NCBI RefSeq assembly: GCF_014678725.1
Contig: NZ_CP061497.1
Span: forward strand, 1 to 64,000
Source: Thermomonas sp. XSG
GTDB taxonomy: Bacteria > Pseudomonadota > Gammaproteobacteria > Xanthomonadales > Xanthomonadaceae
DNA length: 64,000 nt
Reading direction: 5' to 3'
In this document: piece after piece, positions 18,495-26,078 of the stretch
Layout of the letters: each line of letters starts with the position of its first letter
Numbering within the stretch: the first letter of the stretch is position 1
The notes under the pieces: model-generated
Databases searched by the model: none
Told to the model about the DNA's origin: nothing
What the model saw: the letters and a program-made list of their open reading frames with translations, nothing else
Position numbers and translations under genes: made by a program

Positions 18495-18917
18495 ACTGCC
18501 TGTCGCAGCTGGCTTTCTTGGCCGCTCCAGAAAATCGAGGGTTGGGCAGCACTCTCCCGCCGGCACTTGGGCGCACCGCGCTATCTTCTGTTCGAGATCC
18601 CTCTCCAGCTGTCGCAGCTCGCGGATTCGTAGACGGACATCGACGAGCTTTCGCTCGGTCAGCTGACGGGTCTGCTCGCAAGAACGTTCGCCTGTGATCT
18701 CTAGCAGGCCAGCGATCTCGTCGAGGCTGAATCCCATCATCTGAGCGCGCCGGATGAACTGAAGCCGATTGACATCGTTTTCGTCGTAACGACGCACGCC
18801 TCCTATGGGTCGCTCGGGTTGACGCAGCAGCCTACGTCGCTGGTAGTAGCGCACGGTTTCGACGTGCACATCGGCCGCCGCCGCCAGCCGGCTGATCGTA
18901 AACGTGTTCGGACGCAC
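18492..18917 (-). CDS. merR: Mercury-responsive regulator MerR
   Basis: A 141-residue repressor-activator of the mer operon. The DNA-binding part is FTISRLAAAADVHVETVRYYQRR. The Hg(II)-binding Cys residues are present: the first in RSCEQTRQL, the second in ARCAQV and the third in ECCPTLDF, in the order known for MerR (Cys82, 117, 126). It is divergent from merT across a mer-type operator. Confidence 0.93.
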   Translation of the reverse strand: MRPNTFTISRLAAAADVHVETVRYYQRRRLLRQPERPIGGVRRYDENDVNRLQFIRRAQMMGFSLDEIAGLLEITGERSCEQTRQLTERKLVDVRLRIRELRQLERDLEQKIARCAQVPAGECCPTLDFLERPRKPAATGS

Positions 18918-18920
18918 GGC

Positions 18921-18952
18921 TTGACTCCGTACCTAGGTACAGAGGCTAGTAT
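18921..18952 (+). promoter_or_regulatory. mer operator/promoter
   Basis: -35 TTGACT and -10 TAGTAT with a 20-base spacer holding the dyad GTACCTAGGTAC. The start TTGACTCCGTAC is identical to the opening of the classical merOP. It drives merT on the plus strand and controls merR on the minus. Confidence 0.85.
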
Positions 18953-18958
18953 GCTCTG

Positions 18959-19315
18959 ATGCAAACAACCCCGGCCAAATCGTCTGTTCCAGCCATCGTT
19001 GGCGCGAGCATCGCCGCCATTGGCGCATCGGTCTGCTGCGTCGTGCCGCTGGTGCTGGTCCTGCTGGGCATCAGTGGCGCCTGGATCGGCACCCTGACAG
19101 CTCTCGATCCCTTGAGGCCCTGGTTCAGCGCCGCCGCCGTACTGTCCTTGGCCGTGGCGTTTTGGATGCTGTATCGACCGGCGGCACGGTGCGGTGTGGA
19201 TGGCAGTTGCATCGCCCCGGACGCTCTGCGACGCAGGCGACGTTGGCTCTGGTTGGCGACAGCCCTCATCGTCCTGTTGCTGCTGTTTCCCTATTACATC
19301 GTCTGGATTCTGTAG
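18959..19315 (+). CDS. merT: Mercuric ion transport protein MerT
   Basis: A 118-residue inner-membrane protein with three membrane segments that brings Hg(II) into the cytoplasm. The first segment carries the vicinal Cys pair (IGASVCCVVPLVLVLLG) and the cytoplasmic loop a second pair (RCGVDGSC), both needed for mercury relay. It follows the mer promoter directly and precedes merP by eight bases. Confidence 0.93.
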   Translation: MQTTPAKSSVPAIVGASIAAIGASVCCVVPLVLVLLGISGAWIGTLTALDPLRPWFSAAAVLSLAVAFWMLYRPAARCGVDGSCIAPDALRRRRRWLWLATALIVLLLLFPYYIVWIL

Positions 19316-19323
19316 GAGGCGCG

Positions 19324-19611
19324 ATGCACAAGTGGATACTGGCCCTGGTGGCTGCTCTGTCGGTCGATGCCGCTCTTGCGACGCCCGCAACCGTAGTGAT
19401 GCTCGATGCTGAGAACATGACCTGTCCCGCCTGCGGCATCACCATCAGGAAGGCGCTGGAGAAGGTGCCGGGCGTGGCCGATGTGAAGGTGGACACCCGG
19501 GCTGAAACAGTCACGGTGACGTTCGAATCGAGCCAGACGGATGCAGCCGGAATCGCGCGTGCAGTCACGGAAGCAGGCTTCCCGGCCAAGGTGCGGACTC
19601 GCGGTGAGTGA
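19324..19611 (+). CDS. merP: Periplasmic mercury-binding protein MerP
   Basis: A 95-residue exported protein (signal peptide to ALATPA) with one HMA fold. The metal motif is ENMTCPACGITIRKALEKV, and the ferredoxin-like remainder is VADVKVDTRAETVTVTFES. It picks up Hg(II) in the periplasm and passes it to MerT. I chose the ATG at 19324, preceded by GGAGGCG. The end overlaps the next gene. Confidence 0.93.
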   Translation: MHKWILALVAALSVDAALATPATVVMLDAENMTCPACGITIRKALEKVPGVADVKVDTRAETVTVTFESSQTDAAGIARAVTEAGFPAKVRTRGE

Positions 19612-19816
19612 CGTCAAGCTGGAAAGCGTCTTGACCTGCCCGGAGTGCGGCCATCGGGCGACCGAGACAATGCCCATCACAGCGTGTCAATTCTTCTATG
19701 AGTGCACGGGCTGTGGAGCGGTTTTGCGTCCGCATCAAGGCGACTGCTGTGTGTTCTGCTCGTTCGGAACAGTGCCATGTCCACCGATCCAACAGAACAA
19801 TCCCTGTTGTGGTTGA
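19604..19816 (+). CDS. GDCCVxC-domain protein
   Basis: A 70-residue cytoplasmic protein of the GDCCVxC family, known from mer and other metal loci. Two zinc-ribbon-like pairs (LTCPECGHR, YECTGCGAV) are followed by QGDCCVFCSFG and a Cys-rich tail (CPPIQQNNPCCG). Some members carry selenocysteine in the GDCC motif; here all positions are Cys codons. The GTG at 19604 overlaps the merP stop, so translation is coupled. Likely binds Hg(II) in the cytoplasm; not tested in the family as far as I know. Confidence 0.85.
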   Translation: MSDVKLESVLTCPECGHRATETMPITACQFFYECTGCGAVLRPHQGDCCVFCSFGTVPCPPIQQNNPCCG

Positions 19817-21110
19817 ACCGCGGACTCCGATAATAGTTGGACAGACAGGCTGCGAGATCGACTGTGCCACCCTGGAAAGCGCGCCGCTCAACCAGCGGTG
19901 TGCATGCGAAGTGGTCGACATCCTCCGTCTGCACGAGTCGATCCGGGGTGCCTTTCCGGAGTTCACGACTGATCCCGCCGTACACGCGCACTTATTTTCA
20001 CCCTATGCCTTGTTCGTTGATCGGCCCGCGTTGGAGACCATGGGACGAGTCGCGGCGGCGGTCTTCGACGTCGCAGGAAACCCGGGATATAGCCAACGGG
20101 TCCTGCAATGGGCCCCTGACATTGCAACCCATGATCCGGGTTCTGCGGGGGGCGTCCTGGGTCTGGACTTTCACCTGACGGTCGATGGGCCGCGGCTGAT
20201 CGAGGTCAACACCAATCCAGGCGGTCTGCTCCTCAATGCCTTGTTGCTCGATGCCGTGCGGTCTTGCGCGCCGCCAGCATGGGCCACCTGGACCAACGCG
20301 GCCCAAGCGCGTGATGCGGCCGTCACGGCCTGGATGGAGGATGCTCGGCAGCAATCCGGGCGCACGCCGTCGCGCCTGGCCATCGTGGACAGCACTCCGC
20401 GAGCGCAGTTCCTTTACCCCGAGTTTGAGCTGTACGCGAACGCGTTTCGGGACCATGGCGTGGACTGCGTGATCAGCGATCCCGAGGATTTATCGTTTGG
20501 TTCGGACGGGCTTGAGGATGCCCGCGGTCGAATCGACACTGTCTACAACCGGTTGACCGATTTCGCGCTCGAGGATACCTCGCATGCAGACATTCGTGAG
20601 GCTTACCTGGCAGGGGACGTCGCGCTGATGCCGCATCCCCGAGCACACGCGCTGTTTGCCGACAAGCGCAACCTTGCGGTGCTCGGGGACCCGGCTCTGC
20701 TCGGCGGGTTCGGGGTCGATGCGGGTTCGACGGCACTGCTGGGCCAGGTGATCCCGCCCACGGTCGAACTCGTGCCCGCGAACCGGGATGCGTTGTGGGC
20801 AGTGCGCAACGGATATTTCTTCAAGCCTGCAGCAGGGTTCGGCAGCCGTGGGAGTTATCGGGGCGACAAGTTGACCCGGCGGACTTGGGAGTCTATGGCG
20901 TCGGCGACCTACATCGCACAGGCCTTCGCGTCACCGAGCATGCGGATCGTGCATGCGGGCCAGTCCCTCAAGGCGGATGTGCGCTGCTTCGCGTCCGAGG
21001 CGGGTGTCCTGTTGTTCGCGGCCAGGCTGTACCAGGGCCAGACCACGAACATGCGCACCCCCGGTGGTGGATTCGCAGCGGTGCTCACGTCGTCACGGAT
21101 CGAGGAGTGA
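19809..21110 (+). CDS. ATP-grasp-like protein in the mer operon
   Basis: A protein of about 433 residues with ATP-grasp features. VNTNPGGLLLNA carries acid/amide metal ligands, FADKRNLAVL resembles the nucleotide lid, and GYFFKPAAGFGSRGSYRG gives a Lys and a Gly-rich loop. DVRCFASEAGVLLFAARLYQGQ supplies further catalytic-type residues. Such enzymes join a carboxylate to an amine or thiol using ATP (glutathione synthetase is an example). A thiol or peptide product that binds mercury would fit the place, but this is speculation. The GTG at 19809 overlaps the previous stop; no clear ribosome site is seen, so the start is uncertain. Confidence 0.7.
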   Translation: MVEPRTPIIVGQTGCEIDCATLESAPLNQRCACEVVDILRLHESIRGAFPEFTTDPAVHAHLFSPYALFVDRPALETMGRVAAAVFDVAGNPGYSQRVLQWAPDIATHDPGSAGGVLGLDFHLTVDGPRLIEVNTNPGGLLLNALLLDAVRSCAPPAWATWTNAAQARDAAVTAWMEDARQQSGRTPSRLAIVDSTPRAQFLYPEFELYANAFRDHGVDCVISDPEDLSFGSDGLEDARGRIDTVYNRLTDFALEDTSHADIREAYLAGDVALMPHPRAHALFADKRNLAVLGDPALLGGFGVDAGSTALLGQVIPPTVELVPANRDALWAVRNGYFFKPAAGFGSRGSYRGDKLTRRTWESMASATYIAQAFASPSMRIVHAGQSLKADVRCFASEAGVLLFAARLYQGQTTNMRTPGGGFAAVLTSSRIEE

Positions 21111-21146
21111 TTCCCCACCGGAGCCGACCCTTGGGGCGTGTCGTGG

Positions 21147-22250
21147 CTACAGCCAGGCGAGTGCCGATTCAGCCAGTTCGCGCTCCTCATCGATCGCGAC
21201 GTTCCATATGCTCGGCCCGCCCCCGCGGTCGATCCGCGTGGCTCCAGCTTCGTTGACGTCAGGTGCCAGCGCTAGGCCGAGCCAGGCCAGTCGCGCGACG
21301 ATGCGAGCCCGCAAAACCGGCGCGCGATGGCCGATGCCGCCGGAAAAGACGACATGGTCGAGACCGCCAATTGCCGTGGCCATGGCCGCGATGGACTGCG
21401 CAATCCGGACTGCAAAGAGCTCCACGGCAAGCTGGGCCTGCGGGCCGGGATCCGTCAGCAACACGCGCATGTCGCCATGGCCGGCGATTCCGGCTAGGCC
21501 TGCACTGCGGTACAGGCCGTTTTCAAGCGCCTGCGCATCCAGGCGTTCATGCCTCAGCAGATACAGCAACGCGCCGGGATCGAGATCTCCGGAGCGGGTA
21601 GGGCTCGGGATTCCACCCAGCGGAGTGAGCGCCATGGTGGTGTCGCGGCTGCGGCCGCCCTCGACGGCGCAGACGCTGCAGCCACCCCCCAGATGCGCGA
21701 AGACAGCGCGGCCCTTCAGGATTCCAGCGTCGTGGCTGGCCACTATGCGGAGCGCGGAGGCAAAGGCGAGTCCATGGAAACCGTAGCGGCGGATGCCCAG
21801 CGCATCCCATGCTTCAGGGACAGGCAAGCGCCGGCTCCAGGGCGCGAGCGACGCGTGGAAGTCGGTGTCGAAGGCCACGCCTTGGCGCGCGTGCGGCCAA
21901 CGCATGCGCGCGGCACGCGCGAAAGCGAGGGCTACCGGCTGGTGCAAGGGTGCGAACGGCACCAATGCATCCAGTTTCGCGAGCACGGTTTCGTCGAGCT
22001 CGCGGGCGTCGTGCAGGTCACCGCCATGTACGATTCGGTGCACCATCACGTCGGGGCTGGGCCACGGCTCCGACAATGCCTCGAGCAGGGTGGCAAGGCG
22101 CTCCTGCGCATCCACGCCGACTGGAATTTCGGCCCGGGAGCGCTCGAGCAGACGAGACTGCGCGCCGTGTCCCTCAGTGTTGAACAGATAGGACGCGCCC
22201 TTGAGGGTGGACGAGCCAACGTTGAGTGCAAGAAGCCAGCGCGTGGTCAC
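21147..22250 (-). CDS. ackA: Acetate kinase
   Basis: Converts acetyl phosphate and ADP to acetate and ATP. The 367-residue protein shows the family motifs LALNVGSSTLKGASYLF, VAFDTDFHASL, RRYGFHGLA, AHLGGGCSVCAV, MALTPLGGIPSP and HVVFSGGIGHRAP. It is some 30 residues shorter than housekeeping AckA and lacks the usual insertion near the N-terminus. I chose GTG at 22250, 20 bases after the ATPase stop. It is the last gene of a long minus-strand run that also makes phosphoketolase, the source of its substrate. A second, truncated copy is at 49.7 kb. Confidence 0.9.
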   Translation of the reverse strand: MTTRWLLALNVGSSTLKGASYLFNTEGHGAQSRLLERSRAEIPVGVDAQERLATLLEALSEPWPSPDVMVHRIVHGGDLHDARELDETVLAKLDALVPFAPLHQPVALAFARAARMRWPHARQGVAFDTDFHASLAPWSRRLPVPEAWDALGIRRYGFHGLAFASALRIVASHDAGILKGRAVFAHLGGGCSVCAVEGGRSRDTTMALTPLGGIPSPTRSGDLDPGALLYLLRHERLDAQALENGLYRSAGLAGIAGHGDMRVLLTDPGPQAQLAVELFAVRIAQSIAAMATAIGGLDHVVFSGGIGHRAPVLRARIVARLAWLGLALAPDVNEAGATRIDRGGGPSIWNVAIDEERELAESALAWL

Positions 22251-22269
22251 AGGTGTCCCCGAATCATGT

Positions 22270-24345
22270 TCATGGGGACCGCACCGCCCGGCGCAACAAC
22301 TGCGCATTGATTGCCACAACGACGGTGCTCAGCGACATGAGCACTGCCCCAAGCGCAGGTTGCAGCAGGATCCCCCATGCGGCGAGAACGCCAGCGGCGA
22401 GAGGGATGGCGACGATGTTGTAGCCGGCGGCCCACCACAGGTTCTGGATCATCTTGCGATAGGTGGCCTTGCTCAATTCGATGATCGCTGGCACGTCGCG
22501 CGGGTCGCTGCGCACGAGTACGACGTCGCCGGCCTCGACCGCGACGTCCGTCCCTGTGCCGATGGCGATGCCGACGTCGGACGTGAGCAGCGCCGGAGCG
22601 TCGTTGACGCCGTCGCCAACCATCGCAACTCGCTTGCCCTGTGCCTGCAGTTCCTCGATCTTTGCCACCTTGTCCTCGGGCAATACCTCGGCGAAGACGG
22701 TGTCGATGTTGAGTTCCTTCGCGACCGCGTTTGCGACCGCCGTGGAATCACCCGTCAGCAGGACAACCTCCAGTCCTTCGTCGTGCAGCCGCTTGACCGC
22801 GTCGAACGATTCGGGACGGATGGCATCCGCGATCGCAAATACGGCGAGCACCCGGTCGCCTTCCACCAGGTAGGTTGCAGATTGACCATCGGCTGCCGCT
22901 GATTCGGCAGCCCGCCCAAGCGTCTCCGGCGGTTCGACCGCGAGCATTCTCAACAGACCCGGCCCGCCAACGTGAAGCGAGCGCTCCTCGACGACTGCGC
23001 GCACGCCGCGTCCCGGCATGGACTCGAAGTCCTGCGACATCGGAACGTCGATGCCATGTTCCTTGGCGCTGGTCATCAGCGCCTGCGCGATCGGATGTTC
23101 AGCGTCGCGCTGGACCGACGCGGCCACGCGAAGCACCTCGTCGTCGGTGAGTCCATCGGCGGCAGTGGTCTTTACGACGCGGTGCGAACCGAGCGTGAGC
23201 GTGCCTGTCTTGTCGAACACGACCGTGTTCAGCAAACGGGCCTCTTCCAGGCCGCGTCGATCGCGCACGAGCAGGCCGTTCCGTGCGCCAATCGTGGTCG
23301 AGATGGCGGTCACCAGCGGGATGGCCAAACCCAGCGCATGGGGACAGGCGATCACGAGCACGGTCACTACGCGCTCGATCGTGAAGCTCCACGGTCGACC
23401 GAGGAGTGGCCAGACAATGGCGGTAACCGCGGCGGAGATGATGGCGATGATCGTGAGGTAGAACGCCGCCCGGTCCGCCAGGGCCTGGGCGCGCGAGCGC
23501 GACGTCTGGGCCTGCTCGACGAGCCGCATGATACCCGCGAGCGCGGTCTCGTCGCCGGTTCCCGTCACCTCGACACGCAACGAGCCCTGTCCGTTGACGG
23601 TGCCGGCGATCACCCGGTCGCCCGTCGACTTGTCCATCGGCTTGGACTCGCCGGTGATCATCGCTTCGTTGACGGCGCTGGTCCCTTCCTTCACGACGCC
23701 GTCGGCGGGAATGCTCGCGCCGGGCCTGATGAGCAGCAGGTCGCCGCGCTTCAGTTCCGCGACAGGGACTTCCTTCGCGGTACCGGCCTCATCCAACCGC
23801 ACCGCCATATCAGGCAGCAGCTTCGCGAGTTCCTTGAGAGCGCCCTGTGCCTGGTTGATCGAACGCATCTCGATCCAGTGGCCGAGCAACATGATCGCCA
23901 CCAGCGTCGCCAGCTCCCACCACAGATCCAGTCCCTCGACAAGGCCGAGCGTGACCACGGCGCTGTAAACAAAGGCGACGGTGATCGCAAGCGAGATCAG
24001 CGTCATCATCCCCGGCAAACGACTGCGCAGTTCCTGGTATCCGCCGCGGAGGAACGGCGAGCCGCCGTAGAAGTACACGACCGTGCCGAACATCGCGGGG
24101 ATGTACGCCGCGCCCGGGAACTGCGGTGCGGTGTAGTCGAACCAATGCTGGATCATCCCGCTCCAGATCAACGTGGGGATGGTCAGCAGCAGCGTGAGCC
24201 AGAACTTGTCGCGGAAGCCCGCCGCGCTGTGGCCGGCATGCTTGTCGTGCCCGGCATGGGCGTCGCCATCGCCACGCTTGCGGGAAACAGGCGATTGTTC
24301 GCTATGTGCCTGGTGATCTTGATGATGGTGGTTGTGTTGCGTCAT
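22270..24345 (-). CDS. copB: Copper-exporting P1B-type ATPase, CopB class
   Basis: A 691-residue pump. The N-terminus is His-rich (MTQHNHHHQDHQAHSEQ, HAGHDKHAGH) and replaces the CxxC domain. The TM6 motif is ACPHALGLAIPL; CPH marks the P1B-3 or CopB class. The phosphorylation site is DKTGTLT and the hinge GDGVNDAP. I chose the ATG at 24345 over 24375, because GGAAGG precedes it and the His-rich N-terminus starts there. It probably exports copper to the periplasm, where CusCBA removes it. Confidence 0.92.
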   Translation of the reverse strand: MTQHNHHHQDHQAHSEQSPVSRKRGDGDAHAGHDKHAGHSAAGFRDKFWLTLLLTIPTLIWSGMIQHWFDYTAPQFPGAAYIPAMFGTVVYFYGGSPFLRGGYQELRSRLPGMMTLISLAITVAFVYSAVVTLGLVEGLDLWWELATLVAIMLLGHWIEMRSINQAQGALKELAKLLPDMAVRLDEAGTAKEVPVAELKRGDLLLIRPGASIPADGVVKEGTSAVNEAMITGESKPMDKSTGDRVIAGTVNGQGSLRVEVTGTGDETALAGIMRLVEQAQTSRSRAQALADRAAFYLTIIAIISAAVTAIVWPLLGRPWSFTIERVVTVLVIACPHALGLAIPLVTAISTTIGARNGLLVRDRRGLEEARLLNTVVFDKTGTLTLGSHRVVKTTAADGLTDDEVLRVAASVQRDAEHPIAQALMTSAKEHGIDVPMSQDFESMPGRGVRAVVEERSLHVGGPGLLRMLAVEPPETLGRAAESAAADGQSATYLVEGDRVLAVFAIADAIRPESFDAVKRLHDEGLEVVLLTGDSTAVANAVAKELNIDTVFAEVLPEDKVAKIEELQAQGKRVAMVGDGVNDAPALLTSDVGIAIGTGTDVAVEAGDVVLVRSDPRDVPAIIELSKATYRKMIQNLWWAAGYNIVAIPLAAGVLAAWGILLQPALGAVLMSLSTVVVAINAQLLRRAVRSP

Positions 24346-24460
24346 GGGTCTGCCTTCCTGGATGCACTGATGCACTGGGCGTCAGCGGGGAGATAGATCA
24401 GGGGTTTTGTTACAGACTGTCGGGAAATCGGCCATTCCCGATGTTCGTTGCTCCGGCTGG

Positions 24461-26053
24461 TCACAGGTGCCCCGATCTGGCGATGGCCATTACCAGCCGC
24501 AGGGATAGCAGGCCCGCTGCAGTGAAGGCCAGCACCGCCATGACAGGCAGGTGACCGAACACTTGCGGGCCGTCGGAATGCAGGCTCAACAGCGCACCGC
24601 TTACGTACAGGCCCAAGGTGACCAGGGCCAACGCCAGCCGGTTGCCCGTGCGCGCGATTGCCTCCTGCGTGGAACTCAGGCCATGGTGGTGTACGGAGAA
24701 GGCGGGTCGTCCGTCGCTCAGTTGCGCCTGCCGCAACAGGTCGGTGGCGATCTGTGGCAGTTGGCGCGCAGTGCGGGCCAGCCGCATGGCAAGCGGCCTG
24801 TTGCCGCTGGGGCGGCTGGCTTCGGCAATGTCGGCGATCGCGGCCGCCTGCGCGGACAGCGTCCCCAGCAGGTCCAGATCCGGATCCAGCGCCCGCAGCG
24901 TGTTCTCGACCAGGAACAGCGTCCGGATCAGGGACAGCAGGTGGGCCGGAAGCCGGAAGCCAGCGCCCTGCCCAATGCGTGCCACGCGCCAGATTGCCTC
25001 GGCAATGGACCACTGCGCCAGCGGACGGCTGGCCATCTCGGCCAGGATCAGGTGGATCTCGCGCACATGCGAGCGGCGGTCGACCTGCGGCGGGAAGAAG
25101 CCCATGGCGATCGCTGCATCCAGCACGCCCTCGGCGTCGTCGGCCGCAATGGCCTCGACCATGCCGCCGAGCGCGAGCCGGGATGCAGGGTCGAGCACGC
25201 CGATCGAGCCAAAGTCATGCAGGCACAGGCGACCGTCGTCAAAGAAGAACAGATTCCCCGGGTGCGGGTCGGCATGGAAGACGCCGGCGCCGAAGAGCTG
25301 ATGCACGTAGGCACCGAGCAGCGCCCTTGCCAGTGCGGGAGCGGCCGCTGTGCCGTACGCGGCCTCCAGACGGGTCCCGTGGCTTCGATCCTGCACAAGC
25401 ACGTTGCGGGTGGCATACGGCTCGACGACGTGCGGCTGGGTGATGCCGGGCAGGGCATCCAGCACCTTGGCCATGCGCCGCATGTTCTGCGCCTCGTGAC
25501 GCATGTCGATCTCGTCACGCAGGAATGCGCCTAGTTCGTCCACCAGTTCGAGCGGCCGGTGGCGTTTCAGTGGCGGCCAGATCCACTGGGCGACGCGCAT
25601 CGTGCGCCGCAGGAGCAGCAGATCCGCCTGCACCTGGGCATGGATCCCGGGGCGGGTGATCTTGACGACCACATCGCGACCATCATGCATGCGCGCTGGA
25701 TGGATCTGGGCCACTGAAGCCGCGGCCAGGGGCTTGTCATCGAAGCTGGCGAAAAGTTCGCCGACCGGCGCGCCAAACGCCTGTTCGACGATACGCATGG
25801 CCTCCTCCGCCGGGAAGGGGGGCACATCGCTGTGCAATCGCGACAACGCCTCGCGGTAGGGTGCCGGCAGCAGGTCCCAGCGCAGACTCAAGCCTTGGCC
25901 CAGCTTGACGAAGGTGGTGCCCAACCCCACCAGGGTGGTGCTGACGTATGCGGGGAGCAGGTCGGGTGCGCGCCGGCGCAGGCGCAGCACGGCGACTCCG
26001 AGCTTCAGTCCGGCCCAGGCAATCTGACCTCCGCGCCGCACTGTACCCGCCAT
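24461..26053 (-). CDS. ABC1/UbiB-family atypical kinase
   Basis: A 530-residue membrane-anchored protein kinase-like protein. It has the family KxGQ motif in FVKLGQGLSLRWDLLP, the Ala-rich loop (AAASVAQIHPA), the Lys of VVVKITRPG, the catalytic loop FHADPHPGNLFF and the metal-binding CLHDFGS. Two membrane segments close the C-terminus. UbiB members act as ATPases supporting ubiquinone synthesis. Here the gene follows phosphoketolase rather than ubiquinone genes, so it is probably a specialised paralogue. The ATG at 26053 was chosen because the in-frame ATG at 26173 lies inside the phosphoketolase gene. Confidence 0.87.
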   Translation of the reverse strand: MAGTVRRGGQIAWAGLKLGVAVLRLRRRAPDLLPAYVSTTLVGLGTTFVKLGQGLSLRWDLLPAPYREALSRLHSDVPPFPAEEAMRIVEQAFGAPVGELFASFDDKPLAAASVAQIHPARMHDGRDVVVKITRPGIHAQVQADLLLLRRTMRVAQWIWPPLKRHRPLELVDELGAFLRDEIDMRHEAQNMRRMAKVLDALPGITQPHVVEPYATRNVLVQDRSHGTRLEAAYGTAAAPALARALLGAYVHQLFGAGVFHADPHPGNLFFFDDGRLCLHDFGSIGVLDPASRLALGGMVEAIAADDAEGVLDAAIAMGFFPPQVDRRSHVREIHLILAEMASRPLAQWSIAEAIWRVARIGQGAGFRLPAHLLSLIRTLFLVENTLRALDPDLDLLGTLSAQAAAIADIAEASRPSGNRPLAMRLARTARQLPQIATDLLRQAQLSDGRPAFSVHHHGLSSTQEAIARTGNRLALALVTLGLYVSGALLSLHSDGPQVFGHLPVMAVLAFTAAGLLSLRLVMAIARSGHL

Positions 26054-26078
26054 CAGCGCGAGGTCCTGGCCGGGCGAC

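Noticed and set aside
19698..19808. Longer N-terminus for the ATP-grasp protein
   Set aside because: It would overlap the GDCCVxC gene by over 100 bases; the extra residues look like that gene read in another frame.
19604..19816. Selenocysteine in the GDCCVxC protein
   Set aside because: All motif positions are Cys codons, and the first in-frame TGA is the ordinary end of the gene.
22972..24396. 474-codon plus-strand open frame opposite the CopB-class ATPase
   Set aside because: High-GC antisense shadow; the minus strand encodes all P-type ATPase motifs.
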